Shown in pieces: positions 41,079 through 48,688 of a DNA stretch of 64,000 nt (its first letter is position 1; each line of letters begins with the position of its first letter). This DNA comes from Planctomycetota bacterium. GTDB lineage: Bacteria; Planctomycetota; UBA1135; UBA2386. A program made the translations under genes and the position numbers. The DNA lies in NCBI GenBank assembly GCA_016713175.1, contig JADJPQ010000011.1:236915-300914 (forward strand). The letters run 5' to 3'. Below the pieces are notes generated by a model, which saw nothing but the letters and a program-made list of their open reading frames with translations, did no database searches and was not told where the DNA came from.

Positions 41079-43115
41079 ATGCATCGTCACCACATCGTCA
41101 CCGTCTTCACCCTGACCGCCTGGCTGTCGGCGCAGGTGGCCGCTGACCGTTCCGCCACGCAACCGGTGCACCTGATCCGCGGCCCTTTCGACAACCCGCA
41201 TTCCGCGCCGGCGCTGATGGACCGCTTCATCGTCAGCGCAGCCGACACCACGACCGGCTGGCTGCGGATCCGCTTCGATCCGACGGGCACGAACCTCGGC
41301 GCCGGCAGCTGGCTCCGGATCGTGTCGTTCGCGGACGGCCATGCGCAGGATCTCGATGCGGCGACCCTGCGCGACTGGAGCCATCATTCGGCCTACTTCA
41401 ACGGCTCGGCGGTGGCAGTCGAGGTCCATGTCGGCGCCGGGGCCAGGGGTTGCCGCGTCCACGTGGCGTCGTTGCGCGGCAGTGCGCCTTACCCACAGTC
41501 GGGTGAGGAGACGATCTGTGGCACAGACAACCGGCAACCGTGGCCCTACCGCAACAACTCGATCGGAAGGCTCGAGGTCCCGGGCGCGGGGATCTCTACC
41601 GCGTTCGTGACCGCGATCCCCTTCGTCGACGGCTCCGCCACGGGCGGTTCCTGGTCTGGGCGCAATTCGTTCCTGGTCCTGAGCGCCGGACACAGCTTCG
41701 CCGGCGGCAACGCCGCCGGAGCAGTCGTAGTGTTCGATCCTCCGACCTCGTTCAGCAACTGCACCAGGCAGTACCCATCGCCGGCCAACCAGTTCGCCGT
41801 GGACGCCAACTCGGTGGTCGCCGCAGTGGGTGGTGTCGGCGACGACTATGCGGCGTTCCGCCTGCATCCGAACCCAGCGGATCCAAACCCGGGTGTGTGC
41901 TGGCTCGAGCACCTGGACCTGGGGTTGGTCCAGGTCCACACTGCGGGGTTCGGGGTGGACGGATCCGCCTACGTGAATGGCCCTGGCACCAGCTGCACCT
42001 GCTCCGCAACGAGCGGCCAGGGCGCCTGGAACCACACGCGACAGTCCTCAGCCGTCGGATCCCTGCTGAGCCCGACAGCCGGCTCCCACGCGGCGGCGCT
42101 CGCGCACAATCTGGACACCTGCCCCGGCGACTCCGGCGCTCCGATCTTCCACGTCGAGAACAACCAGAGCTACGACGTGGTCGGAATCCACACCCACGGG
42201 GGTTGCACAGCAACCGGAGGGCAGAACTCCGGCACGAAGATCCTGGCCAACACCGGGCTACGCGCCGCAATCGCTGCAGCCTGCGCCCCGAACGACGACT
42301 GCGCGACGGCAGCCCGGATGACCCCAGCGGCGGTGGGTTGGGTCGGCGCCGCGGCGGTACCCTATTGGGCCACGCCATCGTCGCAGGCGTCCACTCCTGC
42401 TCCCCCCTGGTCGGTCGGAGTCAACCCGCATGCCAACGACGTCTGGTATGTCTTCACTGCTGCGATGAGCGTGCCGCACACCTTCTGGCTGCTCCGGAAC
42501 GGCCAGGATCGGGCGATCGAGGTGTTCGACGGTGGCTGCGGCGGCCTGACCCTGATCGGCGCGAGTTCGACCGTGATCCCGACGCCGACGACCGGACCCC
42601 GGCAGCAGCGCAACCCCAACGTCGATGGCGACCCGTTCCTGACGCTCGATCTGGTCTCTGGATCGACCTACTTCCTGCGCGTAACCGCTGTCGGCGGTGT
42701 CGCCTACGGGCTCCACCACCCGACGGTCACGAGCGGCTCACCGTTCTTCGGCTTTGGCCCCAGTGCCTGGTTCTCGTGCGGCCCCGAGGCCGTCGACCTC
42801 GAGACGCTGCCGCCGTTCGATCCGTTCGTCGGCGGCTCGGTTGCGCTGCGAGCGAACTACACCGGCACCGCGACCGGATTCGCCGGCATCGGGATCAGTC
42901 TGACTTCGCCCGGCACCCTCTATTGTGGCTGCCGGCTGGCCACGGACATCCTGACCATCGGCCCCGACTACACCCTGCGCGTGCCGGCGGCCGGCAGCCT
43001 GATCGGCACGCGAGTACGCGCGCAGGCCTTCTACGTCAGCCTCTTCGGCGTCGGCGGATGTCCGCTAGGAGTCGACCTGTCGACCAACGGCTGGCTCGAC
43101 CTCGTGGTCGGGTAA
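41079..43115 (+). CDS. Secreted trypsin-like serine protease with C-terminal beta-domains
   Basis: A 678-residue exported protein (signal peptide HHIVTVFTLTAWLSAQVAA). The S1-type catalytic triad is readable: His205 in VLSAGHSF, Asp255/256 in VGDDYAAFRL and Ser352 in CPGDSGAPIF. The Ser motif is an excellent GDSG. After the protease (about 110-400) come a CUB/PPC-like segment (NDVWYVFTAAMSVPHTFWLL, YFLRVTAVGG) and the lineage C-terminal domain ending NGWLDLVVG. ATG 41079 is chosen; the upstream open frame is out of family. Extracellular proteolysis is likely. Confidence 0.85.
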   Translation: MHRHHIVTVFTLTAWLSAQVAADRSATQPVHLIRGPFDNPHSAPALMDRFIVSAADTTTGWLRIRFDPTGTNLGAGSWLRIVSFADGHAQDLDAATLRDWSHHSAYFNGSAVAVEVHVGAGARGCRVHVASLRGSAPYPQSGEETICGTDNRQPWPYRNNSIGRLEVPGAGISTAFVTAIPFVDGSATGGSWSGRNSFLVLSAGHSFAGGNAAGAVVVFDPPTSFSNCTRQYPSPANQFAVDANSVVAAVGGVGDDYAAFRLHPNPADPNPGVCWLEHLDLGLVQVHTAGFGVDGSAYVNGPGTSCTCSATSGQGAWNHTRQSSAVGSLLSPTAGSHAAALAHNLDTCPGDSGAPIFHVENNQSYDVVGIHTHGGCTATGGQNSGTKILANTGLRAAIAAACAPNDDCATAARMTPAAVGWVGAAAVPYWATPSSQASTPAPPWSVGVNPHANDVWYVFTAAMSVPHTFWLLRNGQDRAIEVFDGGCGGLTLIGASSTVIPTPTTGPRQQRNPNVDGDPFLTLDLVSGSTYFLRVTAVGGVAYGLHHPTVTSGSPFFGFGPSAWFSCGPEAVDLETLPPFDPFVGGSVALRANYTGTATGFAGIGISLTSPGTLYCGCRLATDILTIGPDYTLRVPAAGSLIGTRVRAQAFYVSLFGVGGCPLGVDLSTNGWLDLVVG

Positions 43116-43156
43116 CAGCCTTGGAAGAGCCGTCCCCGGCGGCCCGCCTTTGACGC

Positions 43157-43171
43157 CGAGCCTTCGGCTCG
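43157..43171. terminator. Possible hairpin terminator after the protease gene
   Basis: CGAGCC pairs with GGCTCG around a TTC loop, 42 bases after the protease stop. There is no T run, so intrinsic termination is uncertain; the hairpin is also only 23 bases from the next start codon. Confidence 0.25.
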
Positions 43172-43193
43172 CTTGGCTGCTGCAGACCGAGCC

Positions 43194-43667
43194 ATGACCA
43201 GGATCACCCTGACGAACGACCGCTCCGGCATCGACGGCTTTCCCGCGGCCTTCACGCCCGTCGGCCACGACGGCTACGGCGACGTGATCGCCGTCGCCGG
43301 CAACGGCAAGGTCTTCGCCTTCCCGCATGGCAACGGCGACTGGCAGACCAGATCGCCGGCCTTCGTCTCGATGGCGCAGCTCGAACGCTACGTCGCGTTC
43401 CAGGACCAGCTGGAAGTGCCGGTCGACGCAGGGCTCGAGCCCCTGAAGCAGAGGAAGGTCGCGCTGCAGGCCTTCGCCAAGGAGATGCGCGGTTCAGCCT
43501 ACGCGCGCGACGAGGTGCAGGCGGCGCTTGCGACCGTGAAGGACGCGATCGCGGACCAGCGCTGGTCGACGAGCAAGCCGGGCCGCGCGCTCGCGCATCG
43601 CAAGGAGGTCAGCAGCGTCTGCGAAGACGCGTTGCGCGCGGCCGGGGTCGTCGGCAACTGGGGATAG
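43194..43667 (+). pseudogene. Unknown protein gene, 3' end replaced by IS91-type terminus
   Basis: ATG 43194 opens a sensible protein (ITLTNDRSGIDGFPAAFTPV, GDVIAVAGNGKVFAFPHGNG, VSMAQLERYVAFQDQLEVPV) that runs 157 residues to a TAG. The stop lies inside the IS91-type terminus (GATAGGTG, starting 43663), so the native C-terminus has been cut off or shifted by insertion. The helical second half (RKVALQAFAKEMRGSAYARD) reads cleanly to the junction. Family not recognised. Confidence 0.55.
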
Positions 43668-43715
43668 GTGAAACAACGGGGGTTTTCGCCGGCCGGGTGG
43701 TTGGGCGATGTCGAT
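43663..43715. mobile_element. Isolated IS91-type terminus (53 bases)
   Basis: Bases 43663-43715 are identical to the first 53 bases of the elements at 47171 and 53931, then similarity stops. No transposase follows. This is a solo end, left by deletion or by an aborted or one-ended event. It truncates the gene to its left and supplies a GTG start to the gene on its right. Confidence 0.75.
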
Positions 43716-44177
43716 GCGCCGTCGTCGATCGTGGAGTACCGCGCTGCCGCGGTGATTGCCTGCTGGCTGACCTACGAGGTGCTGGCACTTCTGGCCCGAC
43801 CCGGCTGGTTCGAGCACTCGTGCCTGATGGCGATCCTGATCCTGTCGGCGATGGCCTTGTTGCCGGCAGTCGCCGGTGGAGTGCTCGTGGTGCTTTCGGA
43901 ACGGCACCGACGGCCGACTGCGACCACGATCCTGCCCACCGCAGTGCTCGTGCTCACCGGCGCGCAACTCGGCGGTCTGGCCATCTGCGCGCTCTGGCGA
44001 GGGGATTGGACGACGCCATTCCAGGTCCTGTTGGTGTGGCCGGTGCCCGTGCTCATCGCCGTACCTGTGGTGTCGATCCTCGATCTGGCCGTGGTCGCCA
44101 GGATGGCGCGACGATCCAATCGCCGGGAATCACGCACGGACCCCGCCATGGACCATCGACCCCCCGTGTCGCCATGA
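43668..44177 (+). CDS. Multi-helix membrane protein with IS-derived N-terminus
   Basis: The body is a membrane protein with about four helices (AAVIACWLTYEVLALLARPG, LMAILILSAMALLPAVAGGV, TAVLVLTGAQLGGLAICALW, LLVWPVPVLIAVPVVSILDL). The first 16 residues (MKQRGFSPAGWLGDVD, from GTG 43668) are encoded by the IS91-type terminus, and the same peptide begins the open frames at the other two termini. The native 5' end is therefore lost and any present product is chimeric. Its stop overlaps the next start (ATGA), so the pair is translationally coupled. Family unknown. Confidence 0.5.
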   Translation: MKQRGFSPAGWLGDVDAPSSIVEYRAAAVIACWLTYEVLALLARPGWFEHSCLMAILILSAMALLPAVAGGVLVVLSERHRRPTATTILPTAVLVLTGAQLGGLAICALWRGDWTTPFQVLLVWPVPVLIAVPVVSILDLAVVARMARRSNRRESRTDPAMDHRPPVSP

Positions 44178-45012
44178 CCTGGTGCCTCCGCATCCTTGCG
44201 ATCGCCGCCTACGTCGGCATCTGCGAACTGGTGCTCGCGGTCGAGTCCTCGCAGAACCGAATTCCCGCGCTCGTGGCGTTCGCGGTGTTGCCCGCAGGAG
44301 TGCGGCGGCACTGCTGGCCGTGATCGGCGAACGACGGCGACTCCCGGACGAACGGGTGTTCGGCCCAGCACTGTTGGTCGTGGTCCTCGCCGCGTCCATC
44401 GCGACTCTCAGACCGGTACCGCCGTTCTCCGAATTCGCTTTCCTCGGTATCTTCGGCGTGGCCATCCAGGCGCTGCTTGCAGTGCCGCTGGTGTTGCTGG
44501 CACTTCGGCTCGCCCGGCGGATCCAGCCGCCCTGCGTCATTGCACCGGCGACTGAGGCACGGACTGGCCTCGTTGACGCATCGCCCTGCTGGCAACTCGG
44601 CGCCATCACGACGTACGTCGTCACCCACCAACTGCTCGCCGTCGTGTTGCCCGTTGTCGGCACGTCGCCACCGACACCGAGCCCTCTGGTGCCTGCGTTC
44701 GGCGCGGCGGCGATCCAACTGATCGTACCGGCGACGTTCGCCGGCGTCGTCGCTACCGCGGGCAGCCAACGGCGCGGCGCGCGCGCGCTGACCGCTTTGC
44801 CGAACGCGCTGTTCTGCGTGGTCATTGGCGCGTTCGCCGTCGTTCTGGCCCATGCGTTGCATTGGCATTCGCTCGAGGCGTCGATGGCCTACCCGAGCCT
44901 GCTGGCGTGGCCGTTGGTCGCCATCGGCCTGCAGGTGCTGTGCGCCGTGCCGGTGCTATTGGCACTGGACATGATGTTGCTACCGCGCGACCCCGCGCCG
45001 TCGCCCACGTGA
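44174..45012 (+). pseudogene. Multi-helix membrane protein, one frameshift
   Basis: ATG 44174 overlaps the upstream stop. The first frame gives MTWCLRILAIAAYVGICELV, then VESSQNRIPALVAFAVLP; near 44290-44325 the sense moves to another frame: LLAVIGERRRLPDERVFGPA, LLVVVLAASIATLRPVP, LGAITTYVVTHQLLAVVLPV, ALFCVVIGAFAVVLAHALHW, LLAWPLVAIGLQVLCAVPVL. It has about seven helices, some with a TYxVxHQLLA / TYEVLAL motif shared with the preceding protein, so the two are probably distant paralogues. The break may be genuine decay next to an IS scar or a base error. Confidence 0.5.
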
Positions 45013-45134
45013 CCGCAGTTGCCCGGCCCGTTCGCCGACGGCGAGACCAGTCAAGCAGGTTCAACCGGCAATCATTCCCTTGCAGCTTCCGGAGCCTGCT
45101 GGCGTCTCACGCTTGACCGCCTTGACCACTTGAC

Positions 45135-45155
45135 TGTGTGTGTGTGTGTGTGTGT
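45135..45155. repeat. (TG)10 dinucleotide microsatellite
   Basis: Twenty-one bases of alternating T and G end 12 bases before the ATG at 45168. It occupies the 5' leader, where a ribosome-binding site would be expected. Length changes would alter spacing of any promoter or leader element to the start codon. Confidence 0.95.
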
Positions 45156-45167
45156 ACGTTCAACCAG

Positions 45168-45770
45168 ATGGCCAACCAACAGCTAGTTTGCACGTTGCTT
45201 TTTGCATTGACTTCTTTCCCAAGCGAGGTTCTTGCAATTGATGCTCCTCCGGGCGGCGAGGGTCCGGATCTGGAGCGCTTGGTGGTTGTTGTTCCGCGCG
45301 CTCTCGCGGAAGACTGCTACGGCTGCTCCGCAAGCGAAGCCAGCCTGCTTGATGGTGCAGGGCAGCCGCTCCCGAATGACCAGGTACTTGAGTGTCCGAA
45401 TGGAGTTACCGGCGCCACCATCGTGGTGTCGGATGCTACGGCCACTGGTGGGACGTGCCGAATGCGCAACATCACGCCGTTCGACTGCGTCATCGAAGGT
45501 GTTTGCAAGTACTCGGTCAGCGTCGAGATCGTCTTCGCGCCAAACTCTTGTCACACCTCGCCGATCTGGGTGACCGGTCCTGGACTTCCAAGTGCACAAC
45601 CGCTCGTTGGAACCTGGGACTACGGCACGTTGTCTGGAGAGGCACCCTGCAAGAGCACGGAACAACACGGTCAGCCCGTCAAGATCCGAGTGACATCAGA
45701 CCAAGCCGGGATCCTCCAGATTGGCATCTACGGGTTCAGGGTCAAGTGCACGGCCTGTGAGAAGCGATGA
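45168..45770 (+). CDS. Secreted Cys-rich protein of unknown function (low GC)
   Basis: A 200-residue exported protein. ATG 45168 starts a signal peptide (QLVCTLLFALTSFPSEVLA). The mature part has ten or more cysteines in a beta-rich context (EDCYGCSASEAS, LECPNGVTGATIVVSDAT, TPFDCVIEGVCKYSVSVEIV, GFRVKCTACEKR), suggesting several disulphides. Local GC is lower than the genome average and codons are mixed, suggesting transfer. The stop overlaps the next start (ATGA). No family recognised. Confidence 0.6.
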   Translation: MANQQLVCTLLFALTSFPSEVLAIDAPPGGEGPDLERLVVVVPRALAEDCYGCSASEASLLDGAGQPLPNDQVLECPNGVTGATIVVSDATATGGTCRMRNITPFDCVIEGVCKYSVSVEIVFAPNSCHTSPIWVTGPGLPSAQPLVGTWDYGTLSGEAPCKSTEQHGQPVKIRVTSDQAGILQIGIYGFRVKCTACEKR

Positions 45771-46639
45771 TCCGACGCGCAGCAGCAGTAGCAACTGCGG
45801 CTTGTGCTCTCGCCGTTGGAGCCTGGGCCGTGTTCGGTTGGGGCTCCCGGGGCGAGCCTGCCGCGTACCAAAGTCCCACTACGAACGCGGGCACCATTGG
45901 GGCTCAGACGCGGGAAGTCCCACTTAGCGATTCCGCCGCGTGGCTATCCAAGTTGCGCACCAAGGCCGAAGTGAAGTTCGTCGTCGAGTCCACGGGGGCA
46001 GATCGTCCTGATGCGCCCACTGCCGATAGCGACTTGAGAGCGACCCTGGGGACACTGACTAGCCTGGGACCGCTGACCGGTGAGGACCTCGAGACCGCAG
46101 TCTCTCTGGCCCAGGGGCTATTGGGTCGGCGGCAAGACCAACTTGCATCGTGGCAACGCACGATGGACCGGAACGCACCACGCGACGCATTCGAAGAGGC
46201 TCGTCGACTCCACGCCGTCGAGGTCGCCATGGTGGTGCAGAAGTGCCTGCGAGACGGCGACTACATTGTGCTTCCTCAGGGGCAGGCCATCCCCGACAAC
46301 GCCTCAGATTCGATCCTGAGCTTCGGACTGTCGCACACCGGCCGGCCTGCAAGCGTGTTCTTCGTGCTCTTTCACGACAAGTATCCTGAACTGGCGTCTC
46401 TGAAGCAGTACATGGTACTGAGCCGCGAAACATGGCTCGATGATCTGGTCGCGCGTTTCAACAACCAAGGCTTCAACACGCGTCGCGAGATGATCCAGCG
46501 AGAATCGCGACTCAGTTCGCGGCCCGTGTCAGAGATCAGTGCGGACGATCGCGCCTACCGGGAAATGTGGTTCCCGATAGGCGTTCAGGTCGACCCGGAT
46601 GCTGCAGTGCTCCGTCGCGTGCCAGTCCGGATTCAGTAG
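45767..46639 (+). CDS. Membrane-anchored or exported protein of unknown function
   Basis: A 290-residue protein overlapping the upstream stop by four bases (ATGA), so translation is coupled. The N-terminus is a single hydrophobic helix (AAAVATAACALAVGAWAVFG) that may be an anchor or signal. The rest is mostly helical (LTGEDLETAVSLAQGLLGRR, AFEEARRLHAVEVAMVVQKC) with a mixed C-terminal domain (ASVFFVLFHDKYPELASLKQ, YREMWFPIGVQVDPDAAVLR). It shares the lower GC of its partner. Function unknown. Confidence 0.6.
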   Translation: MIRRAAAVATAACALAVGAWAVFGWGSRGEPAAYQSPTTNAGTIGAQTREVPLSDSAAWLSKLRTKAEVKFVVESTGADRPDAPTADSDLRATLGTLTSLGPLTGEDLETAVSLAQGLLGRRQDQLASWQRTMDRNAPRDAFEEARRLHAVEVAMVVQKCLRDGDYIVLPQGQAIPDNASDSILSFGLSHTGRPASVFFVLFHDKYPELASLKQYMVLSRETWLDDLVARFNNQGFNTRREMIQRESRLSSRPVSEISADDRAYREMWFPIGVQVDPDAAVLRRVPVRIQ

Positions 46640-47039
46640 CCGGCGAGACGTGGAGTCCATCACTGGGGGTGCCGGCAAGCCGCTGTTGGGGTATCTTGCC
46701 TGCGATATCTCGCGGTGACGAACAACGGTTGTCGGGTACATCCGGCTCGAGTCGCCATTTCTGAACTGACTGACCGGCAACATCGTGCAGCGGCCGTTCG
46801 AACACCTGCCCGCCGCATTGCAGCCGCAGCGAACAGGGCCCTGGCGGCAATTCGAGTTCGAGCAGCTCGCCGACGCCGTTGCGTTCGACGACGGCTCCGG
46901 ACTCGTGTGCCGCATGACATGTCCACGTCGGCGCCGGCAACCCGGACAAGTGAATCCGGACGACCACCGTCTGCCGCGTCACCGCGAGCGCTGGCGATGG
47001 CTCCGGCGGTGGCGCCACACACGCCGCCGCCACGACCAT
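46536..47039 (-). CDS. Possible small lipoprotein
   Basis: From ATG 47039 the N-terminus reads MVVAAACVAPPPEPSP, with a lipobox-like VAAAC, followed by a strand-rich stretch (TRQTVVVRIHLSGLPAPTWT, VGELLELELPPGPCSLRLQC). The first ~100 codons look coding; the remainder overlaps the 3' end of the rightward gene by about 100 bases and is less convincing, so the true stop may be altered. It starts 23 bases downstream of the gene fragment at 47062. Function unknown. Confidence 0.4.
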   Translation of the reverse strand: MVVAAACVAPPPEPSPALAVTRQTVVVRIHLSGLPAPTWTCHAAHESGAVVERNGVGELLELELPPGPCSLRLQCGGQVFERPLHDVAGQSVQKWRLEPDVPDNRCSSPRDIAGKIPQQRLAGTPSDGLHVSPATESGLARDGALQHPGRPERLSGTTFPGRRDRPH

Positions 47040-47061
47040 CACCGCACACCACCGCACCGGA

Positions 47062-47170
47062 TCACACCTTCGCAAACCGCGCCAACAACGGCTCCGCCGG
47101 CCCGATCCGCTGCGCCCGACCGTTCGCCGCCAGATGGCAGTCGTCACCCACCAACTGCTCGCCGTCGGGG
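47062..47170 (-). pseudogene. 3' fragment of an unknown gene truncated by IS91 copy B
   Basis: About 35 codons (PDGEQLVGDDCHLAANGRAQ, then RIGPAEPLLARFAKV, stop) read cleanly from the IS91-type terminus at 47171 to a TGA. The frame on the other side of the terminus is IS sequence, so the 5' part of this gene has been lost. Family not recognised. Confidence 0.4.
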
Positions 47171-48555
47171 GATAGGTGAAACAACGGGGGTTTTCGCCGG
47201 CCGGGTGGTTGGGCGATGTCGATTCGTGCGGCGAACCAGGCGGTTGGCGGCGAGGCAGGGACCGTCCGATCCGGGAGAAATACCCTGGTTCTGGTTCTGC
47301 GTACAGACCACCACCGCTGCCCGGTGATCCGGGCCACGCCGAAACAGCGACCAGGGTCGCGTTCAGGATCGGACGAAGTGCACCGAACGTCGTGGCGGTG
47401 CCCTCGCCGGCGCGAGTTCTGGCGGTTCGACCGGCAGGCCAAGGTGGTGGAGGATCCTCTGGATGGTGAACTGGTCGCTGACGAACGTCAGCAGGCGGCG
47501 CTGGCCGCCGCAGTTGCCGCAGCGCAGGGCATCGGCGAGGAACACGCGCTTCAAGATTCTGCCCAGAAGTAGTACCGACGCCGGCGTGGTCGCTTGCTCG
47601 GGGCGTGGGGGATGGCGCGGAAGGTCGGCCTGGTTGGCGGGGGCGGCGAGTTCTTGGCGGGTTGCTGCTCGACGGCGGACCCAACCGTCCCAACCGTGCT
47701 CTCTGGTTGCAGTTCGGGTGCAGGCGTGAGATCCGCGGCCTGGTGCGCACACCGCGGCGGGGCGATGGCCTCCGTGCCCGCCTCGACGCTGTGGCGCGGC
47801 GGTGGCACGACCCGATGGCGCCACGCCGCGGCGGGAGCGAACACACCGAAGTGGTGGACCAGTTTCTTGCGCGGGCGGGGCACCAACGCCGCGAGTCGTT
47901 CGAGGAAGGTGAGCGGGTCGACGACGACGCTCATGGAGCCGTCGCGCCAACGTCTCTTGAACGCGTAGGCAACGCGCCCATCGGGCAGGATCGACAGCCG
48001 ATCTTCCGCGATGGGTGGGCGCGCGACGTAGCGGATCAAGTGCTCGAGGCGATCGGGACGGCCTTGGCGAACGCGCACGGCGGCATGCAAGCTGAAGCCG
48101 TCGAAGTCGGCGCACAGGCTGCCCGGGCCATGACGGAACTGCACGTGCATGGTGCCGCGGCCGGGCCGCGAGTCGGGAGTTCCTGCGTTCGGGCCGAGTG
48201 CGGTCCGGCCTTGACGGCGGCGGCGTGGAGTTGCAGCAGGACGTCGGGATCTTGCGCGTCGGCGTCGGCGTCGTCGAGTTTGCCGAGCCTGCGCAACTGG
48301 CGCAGCACGCGCCGGTGGATGTGGCGGATCGTGCGCGCGACTTCGGCGTCGGTGAGTTCGTCGGCGTCGTGGAAGTCGGCGCGAGCCTGTCCGGGTGCGC
48401 ACGTGAACACGCCGTCAGGGACCAGGCTGTGGAAGTGGAGGTCGAGTCGGATCGCCGAGTCGAAGCGTTGGTCGAACACCACGGCGCCGGTGTTGCTGCG
48501 GTGCATCCCGCGGCGTCGGGCCTGGCGCAGGTAGGTGTTCGACACGGCACGCAGC
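47171..48555 (-). mobile_element. IS91-family element, copy B (longest copy)
   Basis: Starts at the conserved terminus GATAGGTGAAACAACGGGGG (47171), followed by about 190 bases of non-coding end, then the transposase reading left. It retains the internal transposase segment that copy A lacks. Similarity to copies A and D stops after GAAC at 48474-48477, but the transposase reading continues to about 48555, where it abuts a fragment of a host gene. The 5' (terminus-type) end is missing, so this is also a one-ended remnant. Confidence 0.7.
47363..48555 (-). pseudogene. IS91-family (HUH/Y2) transposase, copy B, frameshifted
   Basis: Sense can be followed across three frames: VSNTYLRQARRRGMHRSNTG and SAIRLDLHFHSLVPDGVFTC (HxHFH-type metal site, LHFH intact here); then GRTALGPNAGTPDSRPGRGT and LPDGRVAYAFKRRWRDGSMS, LTFLERLAALVPRPRKKLVH; then LKRVFLADALRCGNCGGQRR and LLTFVSDQF. 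One G fewer than copy A at about 48213 gives the first break; the second is near 47560. The start codon and N-terminal ~100 residues usual for the family are absent. Confidence 0.7.
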
Positions 48556-48562
48556 GGCGCCG

Positions 48563-48688
48563 ATGCTGAAGGACGGCGCGGTGCGCGGCGTGCTGGGCGT
48601 CGCCATGCCGGTGGAGTACGAGTTCTCGCCCGCGGAGACCGCGACGCTGATGGCGGTCGGCGCGCGGCTGGCGGAGTGGCTCGGCTAG
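48563..48688 (+). pseudogene. 3' fragment of an unrecognised host gene
   Basis: Forty-one codons (MLKDGAVRGVLGVAMPVEYE, then FSPAETATLMAVGARLAEWL, G, stop) look like the end of a cytosolic enzyme, but the 5' part is gone where IS91 copy B abuts. The stop overlaps the stop of the convergent RCC1-type gene by a few bases. The ATG here is probably internal to the original gene. Confidence 0.35.
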
